DNA of 24,154 bases from Clostridia bacterium (lineage in GTDB: Bacteria; Bacillota; Clostridia; Oscillospirales; Acutalibacteraceae), in the NCBI GenBank assembly GCA_017559885.1, contig JAFYQN010000193.1:1-24154 (forward strand), given 5' to 3'. Shown piece after piece: positions 21,966-24,154 of this stretch. Under the pieces are notes generated by a model, which worked only from the letters and a program-made list of their open reading frames with translations, did not search any database and had not been told where the DNA came from. Numbering within the stretch: the first letter of the stretch is position 1; each line of letters opens with the position of its first letter. Position numbers and translations under genes: made by a program.

Positions 21966-22790
21966 TCATATTACAGTAATTTCTCTTATTGTGTTTATTC
22001 CTGTAATTATCTGGTCTTGTGAATCTAACCCGATAATTTCTTTATTGTAATGCATATGACCGCTAAAAACGCATTTTATAAGCGGAGAATGGCGTATGTA
22101 ATCACAAATATAACAGGTCAGTTCATCAGAGGTTCTCTCTTTTGCTACCAAGGGATGACAATCTTTAAAATACTGTTTTGGCGCATTTAAGGGAAACTCA
22201 TGGTTGATCTGAATATGCTCTGAATCAAGCGGAATATGCATAAACAAAAGAATCGGCTTACCCCCAGCCTCTACCTTTTTTAATTTTTCAAAATCCTCTT
22301 GTGTTATATTGTAATTTGAGTCGTCTATGCAAACCAGATTTACGCCGTTTATCTCTCGGCACGAAAAACGTACGTCTATACCAAGCGCTTTTTCAACCTT
22401 ATCAAGCGTCGAGTCTCTTTGCGCATGGGTTTGCTGTATATCATCATAATGAAAACGATTGTTTGGGCAATTCCAGTATTCGTGATTTCCTGTACACATT
22501 ATCATATTTGTATCTTTGACAAATTCTCGTGCGATAAGTAGATTTTTCGGCGTGATAAAATCCAACATATCGCCCGTATTTATTAAAGTATAGCCGGTTT
22601 TTCTAACATAGTCTTTAATGAAATTTATTGTTGACAAAGAAAACGAAAATCCACGCTTACGGGCAGCGGCAAATTCTTTTCGGGCAAGAGAATCATTTTC
22701 GTCGGTTTCAGTCAGGTGAATATCGGAAACATGTAAAAACGTAAATGGTTTTTCACATCCGATATTGAGTGTACTCTTGATTATATCCAT
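21966..22790 (-). CDS. Calcineurin-like metallophosphoesterase
   Basis: The 274-residue product has the complete metal-binding pattern of this superfamily in order: LHVSDIHL (D-x-H), NTGDMLDF (GD), CTGNHEYW (GNHE), LLFMHIPL (H) and FSGHMHYN (GHxH). These bind two metal ions and hydrolyse phosphoesters. There is no signal peptide or membrane segment, so it is cytoplasmic. The sequence does not reveal a substrate; a phosphodiesterase or phosphatase acting on small molecules or on nucleic acid is possible. An AGGA site 7 nt upstream fits the ATG. It sits alone between two terminators, and no clear promoter is visible, so expression may come from low read-through at the ireB terminator. Confidence 0.88.
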   Translation of the reverse strand: MDIIKSTLNIGCEKPFTFLHVSDIHLTETDENDSLARKEFAAARKRGFSFSLSTINFIKDYVRKTGYTLINTGDMLDFITPKNLLIAREFVKDTNMIMCTGNHEYWNCPNNRFHYDDIQQTHAQRDSTLDKVEKALGIDVRFSCREINGVNLVCIDDSNYNITQEDFEKLKKVEAGGKPILLFMHIPLDSEHIQINHEFPLNAPKQYFKDCHPLVAKERTSDELTCYICDYIRHSPLIKCVFSGHMHYNKEIIGLDSQDQIITGINTIREITVI

Positions 22791-22820
22791 AATAGTATCC
22801 TGTTCTGTAAATATTTAAAT

Positions 22821-22846
22821 AAAGTCCCCGCTAAAGCAGGGACTTT
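22821..22846 (-). terminator. Terminator of the IreB-family gene
   Basis: AAAGTCCC (22821-22828) pairs with GGGACTTT (22839-22846); the stem can extend inward with GC pairs. On the minus strand TTTATTT covers the end of the stem and beyond, 12 nt after the ireB stop. Confidence 0.8.
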
Positions 22847-22858
22847 AAGGTTTAATTA

Positions 22859-23104
22859 TTACGCAGTAAGATAATAACGCACAAGGGACTGCAACAATGT
22901 GTCGCGGTCAATACGACGGATAAGATTACGGGCGTTATTATGAGTTGTGATGTAAGTGGGGTCCTCCGACAAAATATAACCTATGATTTGGTTAATCGGG
23001 TTATAACCCTTTTCCTTTAAAGAATCATAAACTATTGTTAAAATGTTTCTAATTTCTTGCTCGGTTTGGTCACCGATTGAAAAGGTCATGGTTCTATCGT
23101 TCAT
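22859..23104 (-). CDS. IreB family regulatory phosphoprotein (UPF0297)
   Basis: The 81-residue product carries the almost invariant UPF0297 core GYNPINQIIGYILSEDPTYI followed by NNARNLIRRIDRD. In Enterococcus the member IreB is phosphorylated by the membrane kinase IreK, which senses the cell wall, and it affects cephalosporin resistance. A role for this one in cell-envelope signalling is only inferred. The reading frame extends to GTG at 23113, but GAGGTG is placed for the ATG at 23102-23104. In many Bacillota the family sits with alaS and ruvX; here it is a single-gene unit with its own promoter and terminator next to pheT. Confidence 0.9.
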   Translation of the reverse strand: MNDRTMTFSIGDQTEQEIRNILTIVYDSLKEKGYNPINQIIGYILSEDPTYITTHNNARNLIRRIDRDTLLQSLVRYYLTA

Positions 23105-23139
23105 AATAAGCACCTCGCTATAATTTTATTATTATCTTT

Positions 23140-23168
23140 ATTTTATACTGCAATACTTAAAATTTCAA
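23140..23168 (-). promoter_or_regulatory. Probable promoter of the IreB-family gene
   Basis: On the minus strand TTGAAA (23163-23168), 17 nt and TAAAAT (23140-23145) lie upstream of the IreB-family ATG and downstream of the pheT stop. The surroundings are very AT-rich, so support is moderate. Confidence 0.5.
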
Positions 23169-23211
23169 GAGAAAATTTAATAAGATTGTTTTAATTTTGT
23201 TTTAACAACCG

Positions 23212-24154
23212 TTATTTACGAAGTTCCGCTCCCATTTTTTCAAGTTTTGCAATAATTTTACCGCTTGTTTCTTCAATTTGAGCGTCACTTAAAGTACCCT
23301 CGCTTGAGCGAAGCCATACGCTATACGCTACACTTTTTTTACCTTCAGGTATTTGCGCGCCTTGATATACATCAAAGAGTTCTACCTTTTCGAGCAATCT
23401 TCCGCCGCCTGATATAATTGCCTTTTCCAAATCGCCAACGGGAATGTCGGCATCGCAAAGCATTGCAAAGTCACGCTCAACCGCAGGGAATTTTGGAAGT
23501 GGTTTGTATGTGGTCTTACGCTTATTTATAGCGTAAAGCACGTCAAGTTTAATTTCGGCAACGTAAACGCGTGTATCGATGTCGTAGTTCTTTGCAACAG
23601 CAGGATGAACCTCGCCGAGTACTGCGCATGATACGTTATTTGCCAAAACCTCTGCCTGACGACCGGGGTGCAAATATGTCTCGTTTGAGCGTTTGTACTG
23701 TGTGTGCGCGCCAAAGAGGGTCATAATTTCTTCTACGATGCCTTTAAGCGTAAAGAAATCTTCGTCCTTGCCGTAAAGACCGATACAAAGTGTCGGGAGT
23801 TCGTCTGGTTGCTCTGTTACAGGCAAAGATTTTGGAACAAAGCGCTTGCTTTCTTCAAAGAATCTACCTGCCTCAATTTTACGATTGATGTTCGTAGCCA
23901 TAACGGTAAGCATGCTTGTAACAAGCTGTGTGCGCATGGTTGAATACTCATCGCCTAATGGGTTGATAAGTTTTACTGCATTTCTGCGAGCGTCATCATC
24001 AGCAAGATTAAGAGTATCAAGCGCGCCTGAGGCGATAAATGAATATGTTGCAATTTCGTAACAGCCCATACCGCAAAGAAGCGATTTCATCTTGTCGCTC
24101 TTTACGCGAGCAGGTAATTTTTTACCACGCATTACGTCGCCGCGCATTGGTGTA
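23212..24154 (-). CDS. pheT: Phenylalanyl-tRNA synthetase beta subunit (3' part)
   Basis: The last 313 codons are present and the gene continues past the right edge (the frame stays open to 24154; an internal Met near 24147 is not the start). The piece begins at TPMRGDVMRGKKL, in the B5/core junction, continues with the class II-like core (CGMGCYEIATYSFI, PLGDEYSTMRTQLVTSML) and ends with the ferredoxin-fold anticodon-binding domain (KFPAVERDFAMLCD to the C-terminal AELRK). PheT is the tRNA-binding and editing subunit of the (alpha-beta)2 enzyme. pheS should lie further right. It is followed by the IreB-family gene with its own promoter; I see no strong terminator in the 43 nt between. Confidence 0.95.
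   Translation of the reverse strand, partial: TPMRGDVMRGKKLPARVKSDKMKSLLCGMGCYEIATYSFIASGALDTLNLADDDARRNAVKLINPLGDEYSTMRTQLVTSMLTVMATNINRKIEAGRFFEESKRFVPKSLPVTEQPDELPTLCIGLYGKDEDFFTLKGIVEEIMTLFGAHTQYKRSNETYLHPGRQAEVLANNVSCAVLGEVHPAVAKNYDIDTRVYVAEIKLDVLYAINKRKTTYKPLPKFPAVERDFAMLCDADIPVGDLEKAIISGGGRLLEKVELFDVYQGAQIPEGKKSVAYSVWLRSSEGTLSDAQIEETSGKIIAKLEKMGAELRK

Noticed and set aside
1..24154. CRISPR array, prophage, insertion sequence or tRNA genes
   Set aside because: No regularly spaced repeats, integrase, transposase or phage structural genes, and no cloverleaf with conserved T-loop sequence, were seen on either strand.

Overview
The window is a typical chromosomal stretch of an uncultured, probably anaerobic and spore-forming member of the Clostridia (Bacillota). 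The basis is the set of families present: SpoIID, a CotH-type protein with S-layer homology domains, an IreB/UPF0297 protein, a Bacillota-style L10 leader, near-consensus sigma-A promoters with GGAGG Shine-Dalgarno sites, a ferredoxin-thioredoxin-reductase-like protein beside thioredoxin, and the ywiB-argS and lon-engB pairs. Nothing in it looks like a phage, plasmid, CRISPR array or recently inserted element. I cannot name the genus.

Left end (1-4799, all minus strand): nusG (cut by the window edge), secE and rpmG read leftward from one strong promoter through a roughly 186-nt leader that holds several competing hairpins. SecE is unusual because about 165 residues with four predicted membrane segments precede the normal SecE domain. 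Behind it lie rlmH, a WalJ/YycJ-type metallo-hydrolase and murA, which has its own consensus promoter and a probable TTG start, then an unrecognised eight-segment membrane protein.

Centre (4900-10521, mostly plus strand): spoIID, then the L10 leader with attenuator, rplJ and rplL. After the rplL terminator comes a 590-nt gene-free, AT-rich interval. It carries a promoter, an approximately 400-nt segment with nested long-range complementarities, and a strong terminator at its end. This is the best candidate in the window for an undescribed element, a structured non-coding RNA. Opposite it are trxA and the FTR-like gene on the minus strand, divergent from nadE-luxS, with a 13-bp palindrome joining the two promoters. 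A frameshifted EamA/DMT transporter follows.

Right half (10542-24154, all minus strand): a large secreted protein combining SLH domains, Cys-rich repeats and a CotH domain. Then comes a long colinear block read leftward from a promoter near 21880: murI, ywiB-like, argS, pncB, a lipoprotein, lon, engB and a nitroreductase, ending at a GC-rich terminator. A perfect 24-bp palindrome overlaps the murI promoter. Upstream are a calcineurin-like phosphoesterase, an IreB-family gene and the 3' part of pheT.

Functionally the window mixes translation (L33, L10, L7/L12, ArgRS, PheRS, RlmH, EngB), transcription and secretion (NusG, SecE), cell wall (MurA, MurI, SpoIID, CotH/SLH, WalJ-like, IreB), NAD supply (NadE, PncB) and thiol redox (Trx, FTR-like). 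Starts were moved from the longest reading frame whenever a Shine-Dalgarno site clearly pointed to an internal codon.
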